Shown: positions 25,212 through 33,754 of the stretch, piece by piece | Layout of the letters: the number at the start of each line of letters is the position of its first letter | How positions within the stretch are numbered: the stretch's first letter is position 1 | Assembly: GCA_963814355.1 (NCBI GenBank) | Contig: CAWFCZ010000018.1 | Location: 310,001 to 374,000 of the forward strand | Origin: JADGOV01 sp963814355 | Lineage (GTDB): Bacteria; Actinomycetota; Actinomycetes; JADGOV01 | Reading direction: 5' to 3' | DNA length: 64,000 bases | Notes under the pieces: generated by a model | What the model saw: only the letters and a program-made list of their open reading frames with translations | Told to the model about the DNA's origin: nothing | Databases searched by the model: none | Translations under genes and position numbers: made by a program

Positions 25212-27050
25212 GTGACCGAGGCACCGCAACACCCCCCGCTTCAGGGCAGCCACGATCTCCGGGGCAGCTTCGATATTCAGGGCAGCTTCGATATTCAGGG
25301 CAGCTTCGACGAGCTGGGCACGCCGCTGCGCGAGGTGACGTTCCTGGTGGTCGATCTGGAGACCACCGGAGGCTCCCCGTCGACCTGTGCGATCACCGAG
25401 ATCGGTGCGGTCAAAGTACGTGGCGGCGAGCTGCTCGGCGAGTTCGCGACTCTGGTCAATCCGCGCACCGAGATTCCCCCGTTCATCGCCGTCCTGACCG
25501 GGATCACCGACGCGATGGTGGCCACCGCGCCGATGCTGCCCGCGGTTCTGCCGGCCTTTCTCGAGTTCGCTCGCGGCACTGTCCTGGTGGCTCACAATGC
25601 CCCGTTCGACGTCGGTTTCCTGCGCACCGCGGCCGAGCGGCTTGAGCTGGACTGGCCCGGGTTCGCCACGGTGGACACCGCGCGGCTGGCGCGCCGGGTG
25701 ATCACCCGCGACGATGCGCCGAATTGCAAGCTGGCCACGCTGGCCCGACTGTTCCGCACCGAGACCGAACCCTGTCACCGCGCCCTGGCCGACGCCCGGG
25801 CGACCGTGGAGGTGCTGCACGGCCTGCTGGAGCGCGTGGGCGGGCTGGGGGTGCACACCCTGGAGGAGTTGCAGACCTTCTCGACCCAGGTCACCGACGC
25901 CCAGCGGCGCAAGCGCCACCTGGCCGAGGGGCTGCCGCACGCCCCGGGCGTCTACCTGTTCCGGGACGCTGCTGGGCAGGTGCTCTACGTCGGGAAGAGT
26001 TCGGACCTTCGGCGGCGGGTCCGCACCTACTTCGTCTCCTCCGAAACGCGCAGCCGGATGGCCGAGATGGTCGGGCTGGCCGAACGGGTGGACGCCATCC
26101 GGTGCGCTCACGGACTGGAGGCCGAGGTACGGGAACTCCGGATGATCGCCGAGCACAAGCCGCGCTACAACCGACGCTCCAGATTTCCGGAGCGGGCCAC
26201 GTACGTGAAGCTCACCCGGGAGCGCTTCCCGCGGCTGTCGCTGGTCCGAGCGGTTCGGGACGACGGCGGCACGTACCTCGGCCCGTTCGGTTCGGCTCGC
26301 AGCGCGCAACGGGCCGTGGCCGCGCTGCACGAGGCGTTCGGGCTGCGGCAGTGCAGCGGCCCGCTCTCGCCGCGTCGGCCGCGGACGGCGTGTGCGTTGG
26401 CCGGCATGGGTCGCTGTGGCGCGCCGTGCGAGGGCCGGGAATCGCCCGAGGACTACGCCCGGCACAGCACCGGCACCGTGACAGCCATGCTGAGTGACCC
26501 GCGCCAGGTAGTGGCCGCGGTCTCCGGGCGCATCCGCCGCCTGGTCACCGAGCAGCGGTATGAGGAAGCCGCGGTCCACCGCGACCGGCTGGCCGCCTTC
26601 ATCCGCGCCGCCGCCCGGCGCCAGCAACTCGGTGCGCTCACCTCCATCCCGACCCTGGTCGCCGCCCATCCCGGCGCGGCCGGCGGCTGGGAATTGATCG
26701 TCGTCCGGTACGGCCGGCTGGTCGCCGCGGCTGTGAGCCCAACCGGCGCCGCCGTGCGGCCGCACGTGACCGGGCTGCTGGCCACCGCGGAAACCGTCAT
26801 ACCGCGGCCCGGTCCCACCCCGTGCGCCAGCGCCGAGGAAACCGAGCGGGTGGCGGTGTGGCTGTCCCGGCCTGGCACGCGCCTGGTGGAACTTGACGGC
26901 ACCTGGGCTTCTCCGGCGTGGGGCGCCGGTGGGCTGGCCGGCTGGCTGGATCTGGCCTATCACGGTCGGGTACGGGTCGCCGAAGGGGAGGACACCCGCG
27001 GTCTGCGCCCGATGCACCGACCGGCCAGGACATTCGGCGGAGTAACGTGA
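25212..27050 (+). CDS. DEDDh exonuclease fused to GIY-YIG (UvrC/Cho-like) nuclease
   Basis: 612 residues. Exonuclease domain about 42-205: FLVVDLETTG (D48, E50), VAHNAPFDVGFL (Asp) and CHRALADARATVE (His, Asp), as in DNA polymerase III epsilon. GIY-YIG domain from about 245: GVYLFRDAAGQVLYVGKSSD with RRRVRTYF. This is followed by a UvrC-like region with a Cys-containing stretch (CALAGMGRCGAPCEG) and a UVR-like segment (VTEQRYEEAAVHRDRLAAF). The same fusion exists in mycobacteria (Rv2191 type) and is presumed to act in DNA repair. The first 36 residues hold a GSFDIQ repeat. GTG start. Confidence 0.88.
   Translation: MTEAPQHPPLQGSHDLRGSFDIQGSFDIQGSFDELGTPLREVTFLVVDLETTGGSPSTCAITEIGAVKVRGGELLGEFATLVNPRTEIPPFIAVLTGITDAMVATAPMLPAVLPAFLEFARGTVLVAHNAPFDVGFLRTAAERLELDWPGFATVDTARLARRVITRDDAPNCKLATLARLFRTETEPCHRALADARATVEVLHGLLERVGGLGVHTLEELQTFSTQVTDAQRRKRHLAEGLPHAPGVYLFRDAAGQVLYVGKSSDLRRRVRTYFVSSETRSRMAEMVGLAERVDAIRCAHGLEAEVRELRMIAEHKPRYNRRSRFPERATYVKLTRERFPRLSLVRAVRDDGGTYLGPFGSARSAQRAVAALHEAFGLRQCSGPLSPRRPRTACALAGMGRCGAPCEGRESPEDYARHSTGTVTAMLSDPRQVVAAVSGRIRRLVTEQRYEEAAVHRDRLAAFIRAAARRQQLGALTSIPTLVAAHPGAAGGWELIVVRYGRLVAAAVSPTGAAVRPHVTGLLATAETVIPRPGPTPCASAEETERVAVWLSRPGTRLVELDGTWASPAWGAGGLAGWLDLAYHGRVRVAEGEDTRGLRPMHRPARTFGGVT
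25245..25310. repeat. 18-bp in-gene tandem repeat (GSFDIQ)
   Basis: Units begin at 25245 (diverged), 25263, 25281 and 25299 (partial); the two central units are identical over 18 bp. They encode GSHDLR, GSFDIQ, GSFDIQ and GSFD ahead of the exonuclease domain. Confidence 0.85.
27043..27048 (+). promoter_or_regulatory. -10 element TAACGT before the Lrp-ligand-domain gene
   Basis: TAACGT overlaps the stop codon of the preceding gene and lies eight bases before GTG 27057, the same layout as at 25198. Confidence 0.4.
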
Positions 27051-27056
27051 CCGGCC

Positions 27057-27353
27057 GTGATCACTGCGATAGTGCTTATCCGCTGCGCCGTCGAGCGGAT
27101 ACCGGAGGTGGCCGAGGCGATCGCCGAACTACCGGGCGTCAGCGAGGTCTACTCGGTCACCGGCGACGTCGATCTGATCGCGCTGGTCCGGGTTCGGGAG
27201 CACGAGGCGCTGGCCGATGTCATCGCCGACCAGTTGAGCAAGGTTCCGGGTGTCCGGGAGACCGAAACCCACATCGCCTTCCGGTCCTACTCCCAGCACG
27301 ACCTGGAGGCCGCCTTCGCGCTCGGCTTCGACGAGGGTGCCGATCCGGACTAG
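27057..27353 (+). CDS. stand-alone Lrp/AsnC ligand-binding (RAM) domain protein
   Basis: 98 residues: ITAIVLIRCAVERIPEVAEA, GVSEVYSVTGDVDLIALVRV and VPGVRETETHIAFRSY. This is the beta-alpha-beta ligand-binding half of an Lrp/AsnC regulator without the DNA-binding half. Such single-domain proteins bind amino acids and may modulate partner regulators. It lies six bases after the nuclease gene and converges on trpD, so a link to amino-acid metabolism is possible but not shown. Confidence 0.87.
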   Translation: MITAIVLIRCAVERIPEVAEAIAELPGVSEVYSVTGDVDLIALVRVREHEALADVIADQLSKVPGVRETETHIAFRSYSQHDLEAAFALGFDEGADPD

Positions 27354-27435
27354 CGGGAACCGGTCCAGATCAGTGGGCACCCGGTCCAGACCAGTGCGTA
27401 CCGATCCGGCCTAGCGGCGCGGTCCGGGCTAGGCA
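27338..27435. repeat. degenerate ~20-bp repeat at convergent gene ends
   Basis: Four to five decayed units of the form CCGGTCCAGA(T/C)CAGTG are found. The first unit covers the stop codon of the Lrp-type gene (GATCCGGACTAG) and the last covers the stop of trpD. The copies have diverged and lack dyad symmetry. Confidence 0.5.
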
Positions 27436-28481
27436 CCCTCCGCCGCGACCCGCCGGATCTCCATACTCACCGACACCCACCGCTGCAGGGTGCGCGCTGC
27501 CGCACCGCCGTCCAGCGCCTGTGCCGCCTTGGCCAGGGCCGGGCGAAGCCGGTCCACGATGGGTTCGGTGCCGCCGTCCAGCGCCGCCAACCCGGCCGCG
27601 GCGTTGAGGAGCACCGCGTCGCGTACCGGGCCCCGTTCGCCGTTCAGCACGCGGCGGGCGACCGCCGCGTTGTGGGCCGCGTCCGCTCCGCGCAGGTCCG
27701 CCAACTCGGCCCGGGGCAGGCCGAGGTCGGCCGGGTCCACGCTGTGTCGGGTCACCGAACCGTGCGCCACCGCCCACACCGTTGAGGTGGCGGTCGTGGT
27801 CAATTCGTCCAGGCCGTCGTCGCCGCGGAAGACCAGCGCAGAGGTGCCCCGCTCGGCCAGCACCCCCGCGATCACCGGCGCCATCGCCGCGTCCGACACC
27901 CCGACCGCCTGCGCGCCTGGTCGTGCCGGGTTCGCCAGGGGGCCGAGGAAGTTGAAGAACGTCGGCACGCCCAACTCCCGTCGCGCCACGGCGGCATGGC
28001 GCAGCGCCGGGTGGAACACGGGGGCGAAGCAGAATCCGATGCCCACCCGGGCGACACACCCGGCCACCCCTTCCGGAGGGAGGTCGACGACCACGCCGAG
28101 CGCCTCCAGCAGGTCCGCCGACCCGCACGCCGAGGACGCCGCCCGGTTGCCGTGCTTGACCACGGTGGCACCGGCGCCGGCGACCACCAGGGCAGCCATC
28201 GTCGACAGATTCACCGTGTGCGCCCGGTCGCCTCCGGTGCCGCAGGTGTCGACCACCGGCCCGTGGACGGCCAACGGCGCCGCCGCGTCGAGCATCGCCC
28301 TCACCAGGCCGGCGACCTCCGCCGCGGTCTCCCCCTTGGTCCGCAACCCGATCGCGAAGCCGGCCACCTGCGCCTCGCTGGCCTGGCCGGCCATGATCTC
28401 GCCCATCGCCCAGGCGGTGTCCGCTGACGTGAGGTGACCGCCGCGGATCAGTTCGCTGAGCAGGGCCGGCCAACTGGACAT
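27429..28481 (-). CDS. trpD: anthranilate phosphoribosyltransferase
   Basis: 350 residues, the usual TrpD length. It joins anthranilate and PRPP in tryptophan synthesis. Motifs: TCGTGGDRAHTVNLST (PRPP/Mg site), VVKHGNRAASSACGSADLLE, PVFHPALRHAAVARRELGVPT and FFNFLGPLANPARPG. The start at ATG 28481 lacks a clear ribosome site, but the next upstream candidates would run into unrelated sequence. No other trp gene is nearby, as is common for this trpD position next to cytochrome oxidase genes in actinobacteria. Confidence 0.95.
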   Translation of the reverse strand: MSSWPALLSELIRGGHLTSADTAWAMGEIMAGQASEAQVAGFAIGLRTKGETAAEVAGLVRAMLDAAAPLAVHGPVVDTCGTGGDRAHTVNLSTMAALVVAGAGATVVKHGNRAASSACGSADLLEALGVVVDLPPEGVAGCVARVGIGFCFAPVFHPALRHAAVARRELGVPTFFNFLGPLANPARPGAQAVGVSDAAMAPVIAGVLAERGTSALVFRGDDGLDELTTTATSTVWAVAHGSVTRHSVDPADLGLPRAELADLRGADAAHNAAVARRVLNGERGPVRDAVLLNAAAGLAALDGGTEPIVDRLRPALAKAAQALDGGAAARTLQRWVSVSMEIRRVAAEGA

Positions 28482-28525
28482 GGCACGCAGGCTAGTGGTC
28501 GGGGTGGCTCGCTGGCCCGGTGCGG

Positions 28526-28792
28526 TCAGTGGTCCAGGGCATCGCGCAGGGCCTGGGTCAGGCCGGCGGTGTCGATATGCAGGCGTGGAGCCATCTCGCG
28601 CAGCGCCGTGCCGGCCGCCGCCAGGGCATCGGCGGCCACCTGGACCGACGCCACGGCAGCCGCCACCACGGGGGTGTAGTCCGGCGCGAACGGCGCCGCG
28701 CATCGCGGGCAGCGTCCGGCGGCGGGTGGGGCGAGCATCTCCGGCACCGCGAACTGCGCTCCGCAGCGCCCGCACCAGGCGGTGATCTCCAC
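28526..28792 (-). CDS. small zinc-ribbon protein
   Basis: 88 residues. ITAWCGRCGAQFAVPE and AAGRCPRCAAPF give two CxxC pairs of a zinc ribbon; the rest is a helical tail (VVAAAVASVQVAADALAAAG). The GTG at 28792 lies 11 bp after the stop of the receiver-like gene on the same strand, so the two are likely co-transcribed. The function is unknown. A longer open frame exists upstream but only overlaps the neighbour. Confidence 0.6.
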   Translation of the reverse strand: MEITAWCGRCGAQFAVPEMLAPPAAGRCPRCAAPFAPDYTPVVAAAVASVQVAADALAAAGTALREMAPRLHIDTAGLTQALRDALDH

Positions 28793-28803
28793 GAGGGAGC
28801 CGA

Positions 28804-29223
28804 TCAGGCCCGGCGGACCGGTAGTCCAGCCATCCGCGCCCGGAGCAGCGTGGCGACGGTCGCGGCCACGTCGATCGGATCCAGCGGGTGCGCCAGCGTG
28901 CCGTCGGAACGAGACCAGGCCGCGAGCCACGCATCATCGCGGCGGCCGACCAGGATGAAGACGGGTGGGCAATCGTCGATCTCGTCCTTCAGTTGCCGGC
29001 ACAGGCCCATCCCGCCGGTGGGCCACGCCTCCCCGTCCAGGATCGCCAGGTCGACACCACCGGCGTCGACCTCGCGCAGCACCCCGGCACCGTCGGCGAC
29101 CTCGCAGAACTCCACCGGCGGAAGATCCGCGGCCGGTCGACGCCCGATCGCCGATCGCAGTTCGTCCCTGGTTTGCCGGTCGTTGCTGTAGACCAGGACG
29201 GTCAACGCCTCAGGGCTGTCCAC
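28804..29223 (-). CDS. receiver-like protein, probable pseudo-receiver
   Basis: 139 residues with a CheY-like fold: TVLVYSNDRQTRDELRSAI at the N-terminus and a phospho-acceptor-like Asp (D63) in DLAILDGEAWPTGG. The conserved Lys of true receivers is missing: the position after strand 5 reads GTLAHPLDP. It has no output domain. Homologues sit next to ctaE in several actinobacteria. It may act as a protein-binding module rather than a phosphorelay element. GTG start; divergent from ctaE with a 108-bp spacer. Confidence 0.72.
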   Translation of the reverse strand: MDSPEALTVLVYSNDRQTRDELRSAIGRRPAADLPPVEFCEVADGAGVLREVDAGGVDLAILDGEAWPTGGMGLCRQLKDEIDDCPPVFILVGRRDDAWLAAWSRSDGTLAHPLDPIDVAATVATLLRARMAGLPVRRA

Positions 29224-29331
29224 GGCGCCGATGCTAGGCGATCGTCGGCCGCCGCGTCAGCGCAGCCGACTCCGTCCCGGCGGGCAAGATCTCGGGGGGG
29301 TCCGGCGGGCATCGTCGAAGCTGGCGTAATA

Positions 29332-29943
29332 ATGGCGTCCGTGGCGAGCGCTGTAGCGATGGAAACCCCCGCGCATGGGGGACGGAACCGCCCGAACATC
29401 GTCGCTGTGGGGACGATTGTCTGGCTCTCCTCGGAGTTGATGTTCTTCGCGGCGCTCTTCGCGATGTACTTCACGGTCCGGGCCGTCAGCAAGGGCGCCG
29501 GCGCGCCGTGGCCGCCGCCTCCGGTGGAGTTGGACCTCAAGACGGCGGCGCCGTTCACCATCGTCCTCGTGCTGTCCTCGATCACCTGTCAGATCGGGGT
29601 CTTCGCGGCCGAACGCGGCGATGTCCACGGCATGCGGCGCTGGTTCTTCTACACCTTTCTGATGGGTGCGGTCTTCGTCGCCGGCCAGTCCTTCGAGTAC
29701 TTCGTGCACAACGACTTCACGATGGCCACTAACTCCTACGGCTCGGTCTACTACCTCACGACCGGTTTCCACGGCCTGCACGTCATCGGGGGGTTGGCCG
29801 CGTTCGTCGCCGTCCTGACCCGGTCGACCTTCGGAAAGTTCACTCCGGAGAAGGCGACCACGGCCATCGTGGTGTCCTACTACTGGCACTTCGTGGACGT
29901 AGTGTGGATCGCCCTGTTCGCCACCATCTACCTCATCCGCTGA
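29332..29943 (+). CDS. ctaE: cytochrome c oxidase subunit III
   Basis: 203 residues with five membrane helices, the short actinobacterial form of subunit III of the aa3 oxidase. Diagnostic stretches are VWLSSELMFFAALFAMYFTV, GQSFEYFVHNDFTM, YLTTGFHGLHVIGGLAAFV and SYYWHFVDVVWIALFATIY. It stabilises the oxidase core in the bcc-aa3 supercomplex. ATG 29332 is used; GTG 29341 is an alternative, and neither has a strong ribosome site. First gene of ctaE-qcrC-qcrA-qcrB. Confidence 0.95.
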   Translation: MASVASAVAMETPAHGGRNRPNIVAVGTIVWLSSELMFFAALFAMYFTVRAVSKGAGAPWPPPPVELDLKTAAPFTIVLVLSSITCQIGVFAAERGDVHGMRRWFFYTFLMGAVFVAGQSFEYFVHNDFTMATNSYGSVYYLTTGFHGLHVIGGLAAFVAVLTRSTFGKFTPEKATTAIVVSYYWHFVDVVWIALFATIYLIR

Positions 29944-30013
29944 TGAGCGCGCCGCCGGCCCCACCTGCTCGTCTTTGCCCCGCTCGCTGCGACCGGTAAG
30001 GGAAACCGCCATC

Positions 30014-30832
30014 GTGACCTCAGTCGGATCTTCCACCGCGAAGCCCGCCGACGGCCGCCGCAGGCGGGCCCGCGGCCGGCGCCGCTCCGGTTACCTCGGC
30101 TTGGTCCTCATACTCGGGCTGCTGGGTGCGCTGTACTCCGCGGCCGCCCCGTCCGGCCGGGCCCAGGAGGCACCGGCCAACGCCTCGGAGGTGGCCCAGG
30201 GCCGGTCGATCTATCTCACCGGCTGCTCGTCCTGCCACGGCCTGCAGGCCCAGGGCACCAGCGTGGCGCCGAGTCTGATCGGGGTCGGTGCCGCGGCGGT
30301 CGACTTCCAGGTGGGTACCGGGCGGATGCCGTTGCGGCAGAACGGACCCATCGCCCAGCGCAAGCCACCGAAGTTCTCCCAGGCGGAGATCAACGCGATG
30401 GCCGCCTACGTCGCCTCACTGGCCCCGGGCCCGGCTATCCCGAGCAAGGACATGCTGAACCTGGCCAAGGGCGATACCGCGCGCGGCGGGAACTTGTTCC
30501 GCGCCAATTGCGCCCAGTGCCACAACTTCAACGGCAGCGGCGGGGCGCTCACCCACGGCAAGTACGCACCGTCGCTGTATCCCTCCACGCCCGAGCACAT
30601 GTACGAGGCGATGCTCACCGGGCCGGAGCAGATGCCGGTCTTCGGCGACGGCCAACTCTCCCCCCAGGACAAGCTGGACATCATCGCCTTCGTCAAGCGG
30701 ACCCAGGCTCAGGCCGACCCGGGCGGCTTCGGCCTCGGTCGGATCGGCCCGGTACCGGAGGGCCTGGTGGCCTGGTTGCTGCTCACCGGCGCCCTCGTGG
30801 TGGCCACGTTCTGGATCGGAGCACGGGTATGA
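30014..30832 (+). CDS. qcrC: cytochrome bc1 complex diheme cytochrome c subunit
   Basis: 272 residues. An N-terminal anchor (GLVLILGLLGALYSAA) is followed by two class I cytochrome c domains with CSSCH (C71, C74, H75) and CAQCH (C166, C169, H170), and a C-terminal helix, EGLVAWLLLTGALVVATFWIG. Two covalent hemes carry electrons from the Rieske centre directly to the oxidase, as actinobacteria lack a soluble cytochrome c. GTG 30014 follows AAGGGA. Its stop overlaps the qcrA start by ATGA. Confidence 0.95.
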   Translation: MTSVGSSTAKPADGRRRRARGRRRSGYLGLVLILGLLGALYSAAAPSGRAQEAPANASEVAQGRSIYLTGCSSCHGLQAQGTSVAPSLIGVGAAAVDFQVGTGRMPLRQNGPIAQRKPPKFSQAEINAMAAYVASLAPGPAIPSKDMLNLAKGDTARGGNLFRANCAQCHNFNGSGGALTHGKYAPSLYPSTPEHMYEAMLTGPEQMPVFGDGQLSPQDKLDIIAFVKRTQAQADPGGFGLGRIGPVPEGLVAWLLLTGALVVATFWIGARV

Positions 30833-32019
30833 GTGACGACGCGGGGCACAGCACTGAGCCGTCCTCGGCTTCCCCGCCCGGCGCTCTCCCCCCGGACACC
30901 GGAACGATCGAGGACTACGACCCCAGCTCGGAACCGGCCCCGGGAGGGGTGGAGGGCGGCGAGTCGGCGCTCCGCGCCGGCATCCCGACGGCCTCCGGCG
31001 ACCCGGATCGACCCGTTCGCCACGTCGGCCCCCCGCCGCAGGGCGGCCCGGGTGGACCGGTCGGGCCGGTCGCCGCCCAGCAGATGACCAGCGAGGGCTA
31101 CCAGCTCGACACCGCGCAGATGGACGCGGCGGAGGACCGGCGAGCCGAGCGACGGGTCGCCCTCGTTTTCCTGGTGTCGGTGGCGTCGACGATCGCGTTC
31201 ATCGGCGCCTACATTTTCATGGACATCCACACCCCCAGCTACGGCGCCTGGCTGAACTACGTGCTCGGGGGCACGCTGGCTCTGACCCTGTTCGCCTTCG
31301 GCGCCGGTCAAATCCTGTGGGCCAAGCAGCTCATCCCGCACGAGTACGCGGTGCAGGACCGCCACGATGGCGCGTCTCCCCCGGAAGAGCGGGCGGAGTT
31401 GGAGGAGACCTTCATGAGGGGGGCCGACCAGCTCGGCATCGGTCGCCGACCGCTGGCCCGCCGGACCCTGCTGCTGGCCGCCGGTATTTTCCCGCTGTCC
31501 GGCGTCGTCGTGCTGCGCGACCTCGGGCCCGCGCCGGAGAAGAAGCTGCGGCACACCGCCTGGCGCAAGGGCAGCTACCTGGTGGACGTGGAGACCAAGC
31601 AGCGGATCAAGCTGGGCGACCTTCGGGTGGGTGCGATCTTGACCGTGTTGCCGGAGAACTTCGACGAGCAGCCCGAGGAGGAGTGGTCCACCTCACCCAC
31701 CATCCTGCTGCGGCTCGGGGCGGGTGAGGACCGGCCGTTGAAGGGCCGGGAGAACTGGGGCGTCGGCGGGCACGTCGCCTACTCCAAGATCTGCACCCAC
31801 GCCGGCTGCCCGACCAGCCTGTTCGAAACGCAGACCCGGAACCTGCTCTGCCCCTGTCACCAGTCGACGTTCAAGGTGACCGAAGGCTGCCGCGTCATCT
31901 TCGGCCCGGCCGCCCGATCCCTGCCACAGTTGCCGCTTGCGGTGGACAACCAGGGCTACTTCTTCGCGCAAAGCGATTACCGTGAGCCCGTCGGACCGAG
32001 CTTCTGGGAGCGTGGCTGA
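30829..32019 (+). CDS. qcrA: cytochrome bc1 complex Rieske iron-sulfur subunit
   Basis: 396 residues. An acidic Pro/Gly-rich N-terminal extension of about 100 residues is followed by three hydrophobic segments, typical of actinobacterial QcrA, and the Rieske domain with CTHAGCP (C322, H324) and CPCHQSTF (C341, H344). The 2Fe-2S cluster takes electrons from menaquinol. ATG overlaps the qcrC stop, and the next gene starts on the last base of this one, so translation of the three qcr genes is coupled. Confidence 0.95.
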   Translation: MSDDAGHSTEPSSASPPGALPPDTGTIEDYDPSSEPAPGGVEGGESALRAGIPTASGDPDRPVRHVGPPPQGGPGGPVGPVAAQQMTSEGYQLDTAQMDAAEDRRAERRVALVFLVSVASTIAFIGAYIFMDIHTPSYGAWLNYVLGGTLALTLFAFGAGQILWAKQLIPHEYAVQDRHDGASPPEERAELEETFMRGADQLGIGRRPLARRTLLLAAGIFPLSGVVVLRDLGPAPEKKLRHTAWRKGSYLVDVETKQRIKLGDLRVGAILTVLPENFDEQPEEEWSTSPTILLRLGAGEDRPLKGRENWGVGGHVAYSKICTHAGCPTSLFETQTRNLLCPCHQSTFKVTEGCRVIFGPAARSLPQLPLAVDNQGYFFAQSDYREPVGPSFWERG

Positions 32020-33677
32020 TGGCCGTCAGCGCCACCGTATCCAAGCAGGCACTGCGCGAGATCGACGACCGGCTCGGCGGCGCCGGATGGCTCCGCAAGA
32101 CGATGAACAAGGTCTTCCCGGACCACTGGTCGTTCATGCTCGGCGAGATCGCCCTCTACTCGTTCATCGTCCTGCTGCTCACCGGAGTATTCCTCTCGCT
32201 GTTCTTCGACGCCTCGGTCGAGAAGGTGATCTACCAGGGCAGCTACGTCCCGCTGCGCGGCGTCGAGATGACCCAGGCGTACAACTCCGCGCTGCACATC
32301 AGCTTCGACGTGCGCGGCGGGCTGCTCATGCGGCAGATCCACCACTGGGCCGCCCTGCTGTTCCTCTCCTCGATCGTCGTGCACCTGTGCCGAATCTTCT
32401 TCACCGGCGCTTTCCGCAAGCCGCGAGAGACCAACTGGCTGATCGGCGTGACGCTGCTGGTTCTCGGCATCCTGGAAGGCTTCGCCGGGTACTCCTTGCC
32501 CGACGACCTGCTCTCGGGCACCGGACTGCGGATCGCCTTTTCCATCGTCCTGGCAATCCCGGTGGTCGGCACCTGGGCGGCTTTCCTGCTCTTCGGCAGC
32601 GACTTCCCCGGTACGGCGTTCATCCCCCGGCTCTACGTCGTGCACATCCTGCTGATCCCCGGGATCCTGCTCGCCCTGATCACCTTCCACCTGCTGATGA
32701 TCTGGCGCCAGAAGCACACCGACTTCGCCGGCCCCGGCAAGACCGAGGACACCGTGGTCGGCTCCCGGCTGTGGCCCACCTATGCCCTGAAGGGCGGCGG
32801 CTTCTTCTTCATCGTGTTCGGCATGACGTCGTTGCTCGGCGCGGCGTTTCAGATCAACCCGATCTGGCTCTTCGGGCCGTACAACCCCTCGCACGTCTCG
32901 GCCGGTTCCCAGCCGGACTGGTACATGGGCTTCCTCGACGGCGCGATGCGGTTGATGCCGGGCTGGGAGACCAACGTCCTGGGGCACACCATCAGCTGGA
33001 ACATTCTGGTCCCGTCCATCATCCTGCCCGGGATCATCTTCACCTTCATGGCGATCTACCCGTTCCTCGAGGCCTTGGTCACGGGAGATCATCGCCATCA
33101 CAACCTGCTGGACCGGCCGCGCAACCGGCCGAGCCGCACCGCGCTCGGCATGATGGCACTGACCTTCTACTTCCTCCTGTTGCTCGGCAGCAGCACGGAC
33201 GTGCTGGCGGTCATCTTCCACCTGTCGTTCAACGACCTGATCTGGGCCTTCCGCGTCCTGCTGTTCATCGCCCCGCCGGTGGCCTACTACCTGACCCGCC
33301 GGGTCTGCCTCGCCCTGCAGCGCTCCGACTCCGAGGTGGAGCACCACGGCGTGGAAACCGGGATCATCTCCCGGTCCCCGAGCGGGGAGTACACCGAGCG
33401 GCACGCCCCGACGCCGACGCCGAAGGTGCCGGAGTTGGTGGCCGTCGGCGGCGGCGAGGGTGGCGCCGCCGCGGCGGCGGTCACCAGGACCCGGCGGCGG
33501 AGAAGCCGGAACAATCGTCGGCGCGGCGACGGACAGGGACCGGGCGGCGGTTCCGACGGCGGCAACGGCAGCGTCGTCACCAAGGCCAGCCGGGCGCTCG
33601 GCGGCTTCTTCTTCGACCGGGGGAAGCCGCCGGCACGGCCCGACTCGGAACCCTCGACGACCGTGAGCCGCCGATAA
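32019..33677 (+). CDS. qcrB: cytochrome bc1 complex cytochrome b subunit
   Basis: 552 residues, eight or more membrane helices. The heme b ligands lie in QIHHWAALLFLSSIVVHLCR and YVVHILLIPG ... LITFHLLMIW, and the quinol site includes GSQPDWYMGFLDGAMR (PDWY). After residue about 430 the protein leaves the membrane and ends in a low-complexity tail rich in Gly and Arg (TRTRRRRSRNNRRRGDG). It is the menaquinol-oxidising subunit and the target site of bc1 inhibitors. Confidence 0.96.
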   Translation: MAVSATVSKQALREIDDRLGGAGWLRKTMNKVFPDHWSFMLGEIALYSFIVLLLTGVFLSLFFDASVEKVIYQGSYVPLRGVEMTQAYNSALHISFDVRGGLLMRQIHHWAALLFLSSIVVHLCRIFFTGAFRKPRETNWLIGVTLLVLGILEGFAGYSLPDDLLSGTGLRIAFSIVLAIPVVGTWAAFLLFGSDFPGTAFIPRLYVVHILLIPGILLALITFHLLMIWRQKHTDFAGPGKTEDTVVGSRLWPTYALKGGGFFFIVFGMTSLLGAAFQINPIWLFGPYNPSHVSAGSQPDWYMGFLDGAMRLMPGWETNVLGHTISWNILVPSIILPGIIFTFMAIYPFLEALVTGDHRHHNLLDRPRNRPSRTALGMMALTFYFLLLLGSSTDVLAVIFHLSFNDLIWAFRVLLFIAPPVAYYLTRRVCLALQRSDSEVEHHGVETGIISRSPSGEYTERHAPTPTPKVPELVAVGGGEGGAAAAAVTRTRRRRSRNNRRRGDGQGPGGGSDGGNGSVVTKASRALGGFFFDRGKPPARPDSEPSTTVSRR

Positions 33678-33694
33678 CCCGGCTGTCGCACGAC

Positions 33695-33754
33695 CGCAAT
33701 CGACCGGACCCGCAATCGACCGGACCGAAATCAAGCGGACCGGATCAACCGGAC
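33695..33754. repeat. 15-16 bp tandem repeat between qcrB and photolyase
   Basis: Four units start at 33695 (16 bp), 33711, 33726 and 33741, consensus CGCAATCGACCGGAC. The last unit contains the photolyase stop codon (TCA on + at 33745). There is no dyad symmetry, so it is not an obvious terminator although it separates two convergent genes. Confidence 0.8.
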
